64,000 nucleotides of DNA from Macrotis lagotis (lineage: Eukaryota; Chordata; Mammalia; Peramelemorphia; Peramelidae): contig NC_133658.1 of the NCBI RefSeq assembly GCF_037893015.1, positions 289,855,719 through 289,919,718 on the forward strand, read 5' to 3'. The notes beneath the pieces are model-generated. The model made no database searches and was not told where the DNA came from. It saw nothing but the letters and a program-made list of their open reading frames with translations. Made by a program: the position numbers and the translations under genes. Positions 24,401 to 37,432 of this stretch are shown one piece after another. The stretch's first letter is position 1; each line of letters opens with the position of its first letter.

Positions 24401-27400
24401 CTTCCATGGGAGAGAGTCTTTGGCCTTATTTTCAAATCTTCTCCATCATGGGAAACCTTTGTCCTTTGAGGATGGCTCCAATTTTTTGGAACCAGTTAAA
24501 AGTCAGGGTAGGTAGCCATTGGAAAATGCAGCTTGGATAAAAAAAAATGAAGGGGGACAGAGACTAGTCTTCTTGGTTCACTTACAAAATGAGACTGAAG
24601 GTGAGTCTCAAAGAATCATTCCACAAAGATGTAAAGAACCCTGGATTAGGAGCAGACCACCATATCCTGCCTTGGTCACCTTGGACAAGTCATTTAATTT
24701 TTCTAGAATTCTGTTTCATCATTTGTTTAAAAATGAGGTTAGAATAGTTTATCTAAAGGTCCCTTCTAGTTTTAAATAATATAATCAATTAGTATTTATA
24801 TATCACTTTAAGGTTTGTAAAGGCACTTTACAAATATCTCATTTTTATCCTCACAACAACCTTGGGAGTTAGGTGTTATTGTTACTATATTATTTAAAAT
24901 AGGGATAGATTAATAAAATATAGGGATAGGGACTAGACATATGAACTTAACGGCATAAGGATATCTATACAGGGGTAGGTCGATATCTTCTCTGTTTTAG
25001 AGAGGACATTGGCTCACCCAAAGAAATATCCTGAATTCCCATGAAGTCTAGAAAGGGGAGGGTTTGGTACTCATCTCCTTCCCCTCCACACTGCCCCCTC
25101 CACCCTCAGCCCATCGGTATCAAGTAAAGACTACTCTAAACCAATTGCTCACATATTCTCTTGATGTTGTGAGGAATATATTGGCAGGAAGAATACCTAG
25201 AGACCTGAAGTTTCCTTAAGACCAAGTATACAGATCATGGAGGTGATAGTACCTTCTATTTTGATCAGATTCCCATCTGGGGTATTTCATTCTGGACCCT
25301 AATGTTTAGGAAGCACATTGATAAGAGATCATCTTGATGAGGATGACTAGGATGGAGATGATTGTGAAGGTTAGTCAGGCTACACAAGGAGCAGTTCAAG
25401 AATCTAGCAATGCTTAGCTTGGAGAAGAAAAGATTTGGAGATGGGGCAAAGGGGTAGGAACATGATTATTGTTGAGTATTTTAAGGGCTGTCATGGGGAA
25501 GAAGGGTAAATATTTCACCTGACCTCAGAAGGGAGAATGAGGATTAATGGGTGAAAGTTACAGAGGAACAGATTTAATTCAGGGTAAGAAAAAACTCCCT
25601 AATAGTAAGAAGTATCTAAATGTAGACTGGGTTATCTCAGGGGATAATGGGTCTCTCATCACTGGAGGTTTTAAGGAAGAAGTTAATCACCATTTGTTAG
25701 GTACTAGGTTCAAGGAATACTTGTTTGGACATATATTATCTGGGTAGCCTTTGAGGTCCTTTCAAATTCTTAGATTTTGGGATGAGATCTCTAAGGTCCA
25801 GAGAGTTGGAGCATGGGAAACATTAGCATCACCATGATTTCAATAGTCCCTGGAGCTCTCTCTAAAGAAGCCTCTGTAAAAGATGGGCAAGGGATGGGGA
25901 TAAAGAATGTAAAAAGAATCCATCCTCATCTTTCTACCTCAAATTGAAACAGCCAAACAAGAGGATCAGGAGAAGAGCAGTCAAGGTTTGGGGAGCCCAT
26001 ACCCCTAGCTGACTTAGGAGAGCAGCAGCCCCCCAGGAAACTCAATCCATATCTCTTCTGCCATGGCAAACAATTGCCAGCTTCTGACAGAGCCCTTTTC
26101 ATGCCCACTGGCTCAGCATCCAGGCCTGGGAAGCTCAAGGTTGACTGTCAGAGGATTGGAGTCGAAGCTCAGTATCTTGTGTGTTTTCCCAACCCACCTG
26201 GGGCTGTGTCTGACAAACACACAAAACAATTAAATGATCTGGCCCCCAGTTTGTGTGTGGTTGGTTTTTTTTCCTCCCCTGCCTCAAGTTAAGCTTTTTT
26301 TCCCTTCTTTTGAAACCACCAGCCACCATATGCAGGGCCATTTGGATCAGAGCTAATCCCTTGGCAAACACATCCCTCTTCCAGGCTGTGTGGGAAAGAG
26401 ATGGGACCAAAGTCTGCCTGCTTTTGCTTTGCTTTTGAAATCTTTAACCAAGAAAAAAAAATTCTGACTTCCTGCACGTGGCTCTAGCCCAAAAGGAACA
26501 TCGGGAGACAGAGCCCAGTTTTTCTGTGCATCAATAACTTTACAGTTGGAACTGAAATGGAGAAACTCCAGGAGCTGGGCAAATTAATATTTTAGTTTAA
26601 AATAAATAAATAAATAACTATTTTGTATTTTGGTTTTCTTTTTAACCAAAGAGGGAAATTCATACTTTAAGAACAAAAACGGGAGAAAAAGGGAGAGCAG
26701 AGGCCACAGTAATCCCCTGGACCAGCTCTTTCCTCTCTTTTCCTCTCTAAGGAGAACTTTCACTTCTGATCACCTCCTAACTGTCTGACCTTGGGCCTCC
26801 TTTTGGCTGATCTATTAGTGTCAGAGTAGCACTGAATACTCCAACCTCTCCTCCACATCTTTTGTTCCTGGTGCCAAGAGTCCTACTTCTGTTCATCTCC
26901 ATTTACAGCCACCTAGAAAGAAAAGATATGATCACATTTTCAGGGAGGCAGCCCAGGTGCCCAACCATTGACCCACCTGTCCTCCCCACAAAGGGGCTGC
27001 TAGAAGAAGCAAAAGAGAAAATGTCAGTGATGTGAAGAGGATCCCTACAGTGTCCTGGAGGGATATAAAAATCCTTCAAAAGTTCTCATATCCATCCTTA
27101 TCCAGGAAACCTTAGCAGACTCCTCCAGTACCCAATGACTTCTCTTTCCTTTGGCACTTCCTATTCATTTCACAAAGGCAACTAGATGTTGCAGTAAATA
27201 TAGAGCTTGAACCTGGAGTCAGGAAGGCTCCTCTTTCTGAGTTCAAATATGACCTCAGACCCTTAATAACTGTGTGATCCTGGGTAAGTCACTCTACCCT
27301 GTTTGCCTCAGTTTCCTCATCTGTAAAGTGAGCTGGATAAAAAAATGATAAAACCACTTCAGTATCTCTGCCAAGAAAACCTCAAGTAAACTGCCAAATG

Positions 27401-27997
27401 GGGCCATGATGAGCCAGACATGACTGAACAACAACAATTGAATCTATTCCATGCACATGCTGCTTACGGATGGTCTGGTCTCTGACTATCCCTATACTTG
27501 TCTTGTATCTTTCAATTGGAACATAAGTTCCAATATGTTCCTCTATAGAGTTGTGCTCAGGGAAAGTGGTCAGGAAAGATCTGTTGATTTCATTTGACCT
27601 GAACAAAACTGGGGCAAAGATAACAAAAAAGAACCTTCAAGATACTAGAGCTGGAAGAGATCCTAGGGGGATCACATCTAGTTGGATCCCCTTATTTTAC
27701 AAACAAGGAAATGGAGGCCTTTTGAGGTTACATTAAATGACTTATTTACATTCACACAACAATTAGTGGCAGAGTCAGCACTGATTCTGTGTTTTCTAAT
27801 ATCCAGGGCTCTTGATGTTAGACACCACCCTACAACAAGGCAGAATTCTCCTTCTTAATTCCTCCAAAGACAAATTCATAAGTCCTTCAAAGCCAGTTCC
27901 TTTAAGAAGCCTTCCCTCAGTGATCTTTCCTTTACTAGGAATTTCCTTAACACAGTTGTATAACATGCCCTGTATAAGGGCATGTTAAAGAAAAAAA

Positions 27998-28028
<31 letters not shown>

Positions 28029-31000
28029 TTCTTTATAGAAAGATGGGACCTCAGAGGTCATCTCATTCAACCCTCTCATTGACTGCTTTGGAACATCAAA
28101 TTCAAACCAACTCAAGGAGGAATTAGTGAGCAAGTGTTGTATGTCCCGGGGACACTGTGGAAAATTAAAAGAAAAGATAAAAATAATACCTTCCAAGGGG
28201 AAGACAATGAATGTTGTATATCTCCTTCACACAACCAACAAAAATGATGCCAGTGCTTGATAGTATATGATGAAGTACTTGGTTGTGTGATATAACTGAG
28301 CAATAGCTCAACTAAGCAATTATTAAACAATCAGCAAGCATTTATGTACTGGATACTAGGGATAAAAGCTGAAATTGGAAATAGTCTTTACCTTCAAAGA
28401 GTTTATGTTCTACAGGTAGAGAGAAAAAGGACATATACATAAAATAAGTGAACAAATACATAATATAAATATACTTAAGGTAAGTATAGACAATCAACAA
28501 ATATTTATTACAATACCTCTACATGCCACAGACTATGATAGGTACTAGAAATACTGATAAATCATAGAAGCATATTGAAGCCTACCTATTTCCTATTCTA
28601 GAGTGCATATTGCAAAATAATATTAGGTGGTACTTTAGTCTGAAGTTCTTGTTCTAATCTGAATGAGCAACTTTTATTAATCTTTCTTTAAGTACAAGTT
28701 CAAAAGACTACCCAGCCCTGAAATCTTTTTATATCATTCTTATCAAGACCTAACCAGTTTCTAAAAGGATAGGTCTTTCAGCCTAGAAAAGAATCCTTGC
28801 TAAGTGATTAGGGTTTATGATCTTATTAGGATCAGATAACAGAAGAAAATAGTATTTGATTAACTAAATTAATAGAAGTATCTTTTAGTTTCAACTTCTG
28901 ACCAGGCTGAAAGAAGACTATTTTGAGGAAATGGTTAAAGAGGGATTGAATTGTTTTAAGAAAATGATTCTGAAAGATCATCCAAAGCTAAGTGGTATTA
29001 TTCTATTTTATGAATCAAAACTGTTACCTGATTCTTCATCTCAACTTTGTTACTGTTTTTATCTTGAGAAATTTTATCTTTTTGCTTAGTAGTACTATAA
29101 ATTAAAGGCTCAAATCACTAAAAATGACTAAAATCTCAGATTTTCAAAGGCATGATGGATGCCTACTCCTTTGGGTTTGTTTCTAAGAAGATGCTTAGAA
29201 TTACTTAATTAACAAATCTGTCTCTGGTAGGTCTATGCCCCAAACAATGAGCACATAATTTTTCTCATATACAGTTAATTGTTAATCTATGTATTCAAAA
29301 CAAAAGTTAATTTTTTTGGAGGGAGAAGGCTTCTGATTGGGGTCAGAGATTCAGAAAAGAGGATAGCATTTGAACTAGGTTTCAAAGGAAACTGCAGTGG
29401 TGGGAGTGAGAAGTGAATGACTAGGCAGAGCATGATGAACTATACGAAGGCAAGGAGATGGGAAAAGGAATGCCAGGAATTGTATAAGGAAAAATGTATA
29501 AGGAATAACAAGCAGATCAGTTGGCTGGATCTGTAGAATGTGTTGTTGTTCAGTCATTTTCAGTTATGACGGATTCTCTGTAACTCCATTTGGTATTTTC
29601 CTGCCAAAGATACTGGAATGGTTTGCCATTTCTTCTTCCAGCTCATTTTACAGATAAGGAAACTGAGGTCAGCAGATTGAAGTGAGTGGTCTGCAGTCTC
29701 ATAGTTAGTAAGTGTATGAGGCCAGATTTGAACTCAGGAAGATGAGTTTTCCTGATTCCAAGTCAGCACTCTATCCATTGTGCCATCTAGTTGGCCTGTA
29801 GAATGTGTAAGGACGAGTGATGTATAATAAGGCTGGGAAGATGAACTGGAGATTATAAAGAGTTTTCAATGCCAAAAAAGGACTTAGTATTTATTAGTAG
29901 AGGCATACTATATGAATTTCAAGAAAGGAAAGGAAGTAGGCTGGAGTAATAGTCAATGAAAACTACAGGGAAGGAGGAAATTTTAGCTCAGTTTTAAAGG
30001 ATGGATAGGGTTCAAATTGTCAGAGAAGTATGAGGAAACAGTATGAACAAATACATGCCTTCCCTCTCTGCCAACCAGAGGGCATCACTGACTGAGACTT
30101 CTCTCTCCACATCTTTCACAGTGCTTGAATTTTCCTCCCTGCTTAATAATAGAATTAGAATTTTTGAATTCAAAGTTACAAAAATAGTTAAAAATAAATG
30201 ATAATAATTTTTTAAGGCAATACAATAGTACAGAAGAGAAGTGAGAAATGGGGTTAAGATGGGGTTAGTGTGAGTAGAGAGGAGGGGAAGATTCAAGAGA
30301 TAGTTAAGATACATTTAGCAAGACTTGGAAATGATTAGATATGGGGGTCAATGAGGGCTCATGGCTAGCCAACTCTGCATTTTCCATTAACTATATTTGG
30401 ATTCCACTGCACCATCATTACCATTTTAGCTTCCTTTTGTGTATTGTCTTTCTCCATTAGATTGCAAACTCTTCGAGGACAGGGACTGCTTCTCCTGAAA
30501 CAGAATAGACCTTTAATAAGTGTTTATTGTATTTCTTATTCAAAAAAAATAGAATCAGTCATTCTTTTTCAGGGGTACCTAGAGCTAGGGGGATGGACTT
30601 TATCATTGTCAAACAATGATATAGAGTATGGCATTTTAGGACATAAATGTTAGAGCTAAAAGGGACCTCAGGGCATAAAACATAGAATATCAGAACAGTA
30701 TCATAATATAGAATGTTAGAGCTGAAAGTGTCTTTGTAAACTAGTCCAAGAGTTCTTAATCTGGGATTAAATAGATAAATTTCAAATAATCCATAAAATT
30801 GTATGGGAAAAATTCATTTTTTTCTAACCTCTAATTGTAATATAACATTTCCTTCAATTATAAATGTAGGCAACAAATATTATTCTGAGGAGACTCTAGG
30901 CTTTACTAGACTGGCACAAAAAAATAAAGAACTTCTGATCTAGTTCAATCCCCTCATTTTACAAATAGATACTTGGACCCAGAGTCTCCTTTGGGTCCCT

Positions 31001-31524
31001 GTGTTTCTGCCAAAGATTAGAACTTTTAGAAAAAAGTGCACGTGCTTAGGCTTCAAATCTCTAACTATCAATACCTTTCCCACTAACATCTCAGATCTTT
31101 TCAAATCTTATCGGATTTCCTTCCATGCTGAACCAGCCCTTTCTGAGGATTTTTAAAATTCAATGTCTCATTGGATCTGAGGTACCCGAGCAAGAAAAAG
31201 ATGTGTCATCTCCTTCCATTTTCCTCATGTAAAAGCTGCCCAAACAATGGAATTTGACATTTCCCCAAAGAAATTAGCAGTCCAGGAGCAAGTGAGTCTG
31301 GGAAGCTCCAGTCTGCAAAAGAGAATATTGTTTGAGGTTACAAAAATCAGACCTGAATCAGCCCATTCAATACAAAAAAATGGGGAATTCATACTAACTG
31401 CTGGGGTCATTCTTTTCCCATTGCTAGGCCTTGGTTTCTTTATTTGTAAAATGAGTTTGTTGGAATAGATTATTCTAAGGTCTCTTCCAGCACTAAATCC
31501 CTCAGATGCCATGATCTCTGGCTA

Positions 31525-31567
<43 letters not shown>

Positions 31568-34500
31568 TAGATAGATAGATGGGGTCTCAGTGAGGAAAAT
31601 TAACTAATACTTATTCTTATTCCATCTCTGATAAATAAAGGGCAAAATAACACAGGAAGGAAGATATCAATGGGAAAGATTTGTCGTGTGTGTGTGTGTG
31701 TGTGTGTGTGTATAACAAGAAAGGAACAGAATTGTCAGTGAATCTTGTAAATACTCAAGTCAGCTCTGGCACGAACCAACATGGTATTTATTTCAAAGCA
31801 ATTTAGCCACTGGGATTCTCAAGTCCCAAATCAAGAATGCTATTAAAAGGAAGTTCTTCAGGCACCACAGGGGCTCATTGGCACACCAGGCACACCTTGG
31901 CCAGAGACCTGGGCTTCCCTTTTCATATCTTCTTTCATTCTTCCAAGGGAGAATCTCTATCCCTGGCTCCCTCGGTGACCACTGGCACCTTTGCCAAGGC
32001 ATGACAGTAATTTGGCTGTTGGCATATCATATAATTAGATTGGATCCTTTGGGAGTCAGGAGACATGAGCAAAGATTTCAACCTCTCATTATTTGTCAAT
32101 GGAAAGAATATATATTTTTAACAGAATAAGTTTTTTCTTTAAAAAAAAACAGGAAAAGGTCTTGAGATCATTTAGTCTTATTTTAGGTCTTATTTTACAG
32201 ATGAGGAAATTGAGGACCAAGCAGGGTCTCCAATGAGATGGTAGCAGAAAGAGGACTAGAATCCAGGTCTTCCGATTTTTCTTAAATGAAATACCTTAAG
32301 TAGAGCCTCTCTGGAAAGTCCAGAGTACCTAGGCCTTAAGGATCTCAGGGACCCACTCTAGAATCACAGACAAAGAGTTGGAACTGATATCAAATGCCAT
32401 TGAATCCAATATGATCATTTTTTTTTAACCAATAAGGAAACCAGGATGTAAGGAAATTAAGTGACTGGCATAGCCAGAATCTCCAGGTCCTCTCGTCCTT
32501 GTGCCAGAGTTCTTTCCCAAGGAATCCAGGACACAAAGATTCATCTGTGGTTCCAGGTTAACTAGGAAATTTTGCTAAAAAAACTGGGTTTCATTAGGGA
32601 AAGAGCTTTCGGAGAGTTGATCTTGAGGCCACATCAAATCATGTCAGCCTAGAACCCACAACCCACAACCCACAGACTGATGGCAACTTACCTGCTCCTG
32701 TCCTCTGGAAATGGGAGAGAAGACAGGTGTTTCATTTCTCCTCTGGGATTCTGGTCCTTAATTCTCCCACCTCATTGGTCTTTCTTTCACAGGTTTTTCA
32801 GCGTCGGGAGGATGGTTCTGTCAACTTCTTCCGAGGCTGGGAGGCCTATAGAGATGGCTTTGGCAAACTCACTGGAGAACACTGGTTAGGTATGTATCCC
32901 TTATTGACCTCCTACATCATTGTGAGCCTTGGTCATTTTACTCTTAGGCATCCTATACATTTTGAGGTGGTAAAATTAATTTGCTGGATGAATAAATGAA
33001 CAAATCTATGCATGAATGAATGAGAGTGATGAAACTTATATTTTCAAAGTGTTTACCTGAATATGATTTTAAATAGTACCTTCAAGTACTCTTATGCACT
33101 TCAAGTATTTCAAATACTATTATGAAGTAGGAGTTGGAAAAGGTAATATTATTCTTAATTGATAGATGAAGAAATCCAAGGCCCAGAAAGGTCATCTAGT
33201 GAGTCTGTTATAGAACCAGGACAAGAAGCCGGGGATAACTTCCAAAAATCTCTCCCAGCTCTAAAGCTATGATGCAATGATCTCCAAATTCTCACACTAG
33301 TGCCTTATATGTGTAGGCCTGAAACCTACAGTTTTGCTGAGTAATAACAATATTAATTATTAATATTTCTATAGCTCCTTTAAAATTTGCAAAACTCTTT
33401 TTCATCAAATCATTTGATGTCTGTTAAAAGTAAAGAGAAGTTTTTATAAATGCTAATGTATAAAAGGAAGGAGGAGAGAATGACCAAAAGACCCAAAGGT
33501 CAACAAAAATGTCTCCCCCTCCCCAGCAGGGACTCCAGACACATCCTCCCTTTCTACCTTTAAGCCTTTGAGAGTTGGCAGTAACCAGGGAGAAAGAGAC
33601 CTCCTCGTGGTAGGAGGCTTCCTGGTATGCTGTCATAATCCTATATCCATCTGCTTCTATTTGTTGTTGTTGTTGTTTAGTTGATTGTCTGTCTGTTTCC
33701 ATTTGGAGTTTTCTTGGCAGAGATACTGGAGTGGTTTGCCATTTCCTTCTCCAACTCATTTTACAGACAAGGAAACTGAAGCAAGCAGGGCTCAGTGACT
33801 TGTCCAGGGTCACTTAGCTAGCGTCTTGAGGCAAATTTGAGTTCAAAACTTCCTAACTGGAGGTCTAGTGGTCTATCCACTCCCTCCCAAAGTATTTGTT
33901 AAGTGACCAATGGTGACTTACAGGTATCGAACAATCCTTCCTTCAAAAAACTGTCAGATCATTTGGGGAGATAGGGACGACTATCTGACAAGTTAAATAA
34001 TAAGACCATACTTAATTAGTTTCCAAATAGGTAACAAAGACCATGAAAGGTTGGGTCTGAAGTTGAAGAGGAACAAACTTCCCTGTGATGTGTATTACCT
34101 TTGTGACCTTGTGGGAAAGTCACTTGACAGCCTGTTTCCTCATCTGTAAAATGATGTGTGGGATTTGGTCTTTAGAACCACTATGATTCTATGTGACAGG
34201 CAATGTGGCATAGTAGATAAAAATCAAGAAAATCTGGTTTCAAGTTTTGCCTCTGATGCAAGACTGTATGACCCTCGACAAGTCACTAACTTTTCAGATT
34301 CAACCCCAAGGCAACCATCTGGAATTTTTAAGCTGTAGATTCATTGCTTTTTTGCTTTAGAAGAAAACATTTCTTTCTCTGAAGTTCAGTCCTCTAATGA
34401 AATATAGTCTCAAGGTTACAATGTAGACCATAAACCTAAACAAGTTAGAAGGAGGATATGATCCATCTGTTTGGGCTGGCCTGGGGTGCTGATCACGGAA

Positions 34501-37388
34501 GACTCTCTGGTTGAGGTGGACTAAGACCTGGCCTTCAAAGAAGGGCAATATTTGGAGAGGCCATGAGAAAAAAAACAAAAAATAACTGGGTATTGTGGGT
34601 CCCAGAAAAGTTAGAAGTCAGGGATTCTTAACCTTTTTTAAAAAAATATATCATAATATCATGGATCTCTTGGGCAGGCTGATGAAGCCTATGAAGCTCA
34701 TCTCAGAAATTATACCTTTAAATACATTTAGATAAAATATACAGAATTATAAAGGAAACATTATATTGGAGCAGTTATAAAACTGTTTTTTAAAAAAACC
34801 CACATCAGTGCTAGAGTAATATAGCGAGGAGTAGGTATATATATTAACTAAAGTAATTTGAAGTTGTGATGAACATAAATGATATTCCAAGATAGCTGTA
34901 ACAACTATAATATGGTATGAAAATATCTGTGATTTCTCTTGGTGACAATGCCACAGGTGCTGCTGTTACTATCGTGGTTTGCCGTCTATGTTCTTAATTG
35001 AACGAAATACTAAAATTTAGTTACAGATTAGTAAAAAGAAAAGTATAATTCCCCCCCATCCAAGTTCAAGGTCCCCTTGTGTTCTATGCATCTCGGGTTG
35101 TGAACCTCTGGTGTAAGCAAAGTCCTGCAGGGAGGAGAATCGAGTAGGAATGGAAAGGAGACCTAGCTGGCTGTGGTGGGCAGGCTCCCCCGAGGGGACT
35201 GCGGAGATAAGGAGGGAGAGGCAGGGGGGCCCAGAGGGGCTCGAGCTTGGCTTGTCTGGCGCAGCGGTGAGGCCCGGGAGGAGAGGAGGCAGAGCAGAGC
35301 TCGCCGAGGTGCAGCCGCGACCCGGGGCTCTGCACTGTTCTCCGCTTCCATCGGGGGGACAAAAGGTCCTTGAGGGAAGCGGTGTGCCGGGGAAGGCAGA
35401 GAAGAAAGCAGAGGGGAGGGCAGGGGCGGGGAGGCGAGGTGCGGCGCTCCCTGGCATCTCCCCCCATCTCCCTTTGCAGCAGAGTGGAGCTGTTCTGGCT
35501 GCGGCGCTGGTATTAAGGCATCTTAATTGAAATCTATCCGCAGCTTCGCAAAGGTGCGGGAAGGAGCCGTTTAGTCGGTCCTGATTAGCTCTTGGCAGGC
35601 GCTGGCAGCCCTGATGTGAATGTCAAAGCGAGAGGGGCGGCAGCTCCGCCACGCGAGCCCCCGCAAACTTCCCGTCGGTGTGCGGTGGGGAATTGATTTT
35701 TAAGCCCACCCAACTCTCCCCATTGCCCCCGCTCCTCCAGCTCTTCCTCGCCTTTTAATGTGAGTTCTTGGGGAGGTGGGTGATGGCTCCAACACCAAGC
35801 CCAGGGGAGGGGCTGGGAGCAGAATGAAGGAGCAGTTAATTAAAGCGTGTAAAGGTGATGGGGGACCCGGGTGGGAAACAATAAGGGCAAATCAATAAGG
35901 GTCTGGAGAGAAGAAAGCTCGGGCTGGGAGAAAGGAGGAATCAACCCTTCCCCCCCTCTACCCCTCCTCCTTTCTCTTCTTCTTCCTCTTAAGGAGGGTT
36001 GGGAGGGAGTTGGTAAGACCAGGGAAGAAAATTATATTGAAAATAATTTCGTAACTCCTACAGAATCTAAGGGACACCTCAACCCTTGGGAACCCTGTGA
36101 ACAAGATGGGACAGATTTATAATCAGTGATCTCTTAGAACCCGGGGTCCCTAAGGTCCCTTGAACTTAAAACTAGCTGAATCAGAGATTTAAAGCTGGAA
36201 GGAACCTTTTCAGATTGTAGGATGGAATAGTTAGAGATGGAAGAGACCTTGAAGGTGATGGAATCAAACCCCCTCAATATACTGATGAGGAAATTGGACC
36301 CAGGGTCCAAAGTGACTTGCCCAGGGTCATACAGATAATAAGAAGATTTCATCTATATAGATTTACAAGCTGAGCCCCAGAGCCACGAAAAGGCTTGGTC
36401 ACCCAGGTGGTAGCTGACAGTATTAGGATTTTAAAATGCGATCCTCTGGTTCTGCAAATGGCCTTCCAAGTTTGTCCTCAGGATTAATTATTTTCATTTT
36501 CAACAATCTTCCTCGCTCCCCCCCCCCCCCCAAAAAAAAACACCCAGAACTTTCTAGCTGCTCCATTCCTGGGAGTAGAGCATATATTAAATTCATTCTC
36601 ATTCAAGTTTGCAACATGAGAATTTACATTTTGAGAGACTCAAGGGAGTGAGCAATGTTCACCCAAAAGACTGATTCATTAAAAGTAGATTTCCAGGCAT
36701 CAGGGACAGGCTAATGGGGGAGATGTTTCAAGAAGGGGGGTGGGACCTTCCTCTAGCCCCACTGAATTTCCATCTGGTCACTTATAGAATCTTAGTGATT
36801 TACAGATGAGGAAACTGAAGGTCTGAGAGGTCAAGGGACTTACCTAGTGTTGCATACTTATCCCATTCTTTCTTTGTATGTCCTGTCCTTATCTTATCTC
36901 CAATTAGTAAGCTCCTTCAAGGGGACAGGAGGGAAAGATTTTTTTTTTCATTTCTGTAGCCCTTCACAGTGTCCTGGACACTGTTGGCTATTAGTCAAGT
37001 TTTACTAAATGAATGGATGAATGAATGCTGGCAGAATGTAGCAATTCTGTGGAAGGAAAGAGGGTTTGGTTCTTGGAAAAGTCTGAAACTAAGGCAAAGC
37101 CAGGAGGAGGAAATGAAGGACACTTATGGGAGGGATTCATAAAGAATGGCATGGAAGTTTTAAGTAGTGAAAGTAGTGAAGGCAAAGGGATAGTCAATGT
37201 GGAGTTATGACCAGGGTGGAGGGACCTTAATATTGTCACAAGCTTTCTCCTTTCTCCTCTTTACAGTCAGGCCATCTGCTCATTGTAAGCAGGAGGACAA
37301 CTAAGAAAGCCATACAACTTGTTTTGGTTTTTTTTTTTTAAAGGATGAACAGTTTTCACCCTAAGAAGTTTAAAGCATAGGTTTTGTT

Positions 37389-37432
<44 letters not shown>

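Larger units (their letters stand above)
12325..32792 (+). other. FIBCD1: FIBCD1 intron (20.5 kb)
   Basis: gtgagt...ttcacag borders. Contents in order: large ancient repeat (12.69-14.87 kb), MIR-like patch (about 15.14-15.34 kb), AT-rich and unassigned DNA to 18.1 kb, a minus-strand L1 run (18.5-22.7 kb), unassigned DNA at 23.1-24.1 and 25.9-27.1 kb, SINEs at 27.2 and 29.5 kb, MIR-like patches, microsatellites at 28.0, 31.5 and 31.7 kb, and a transposon relic at 30.75 kb. No coding exon is recognisable inside. Confidence 0.85.

Noticed and set aside
35017..35530. Open frames of 126-146 residues on both strands in the CpG-rich block
   Set aside because: The composition follows the GC content, no domain is recognisable, and frames overlap on both strands. 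I kept the region as regulatory.
37390..37430. CRISPR-like or other spaced repeat array
   Set aside because: A simple trinucleotide microsatellite. No spaced direct-repeat array occurs anywhere in the window.
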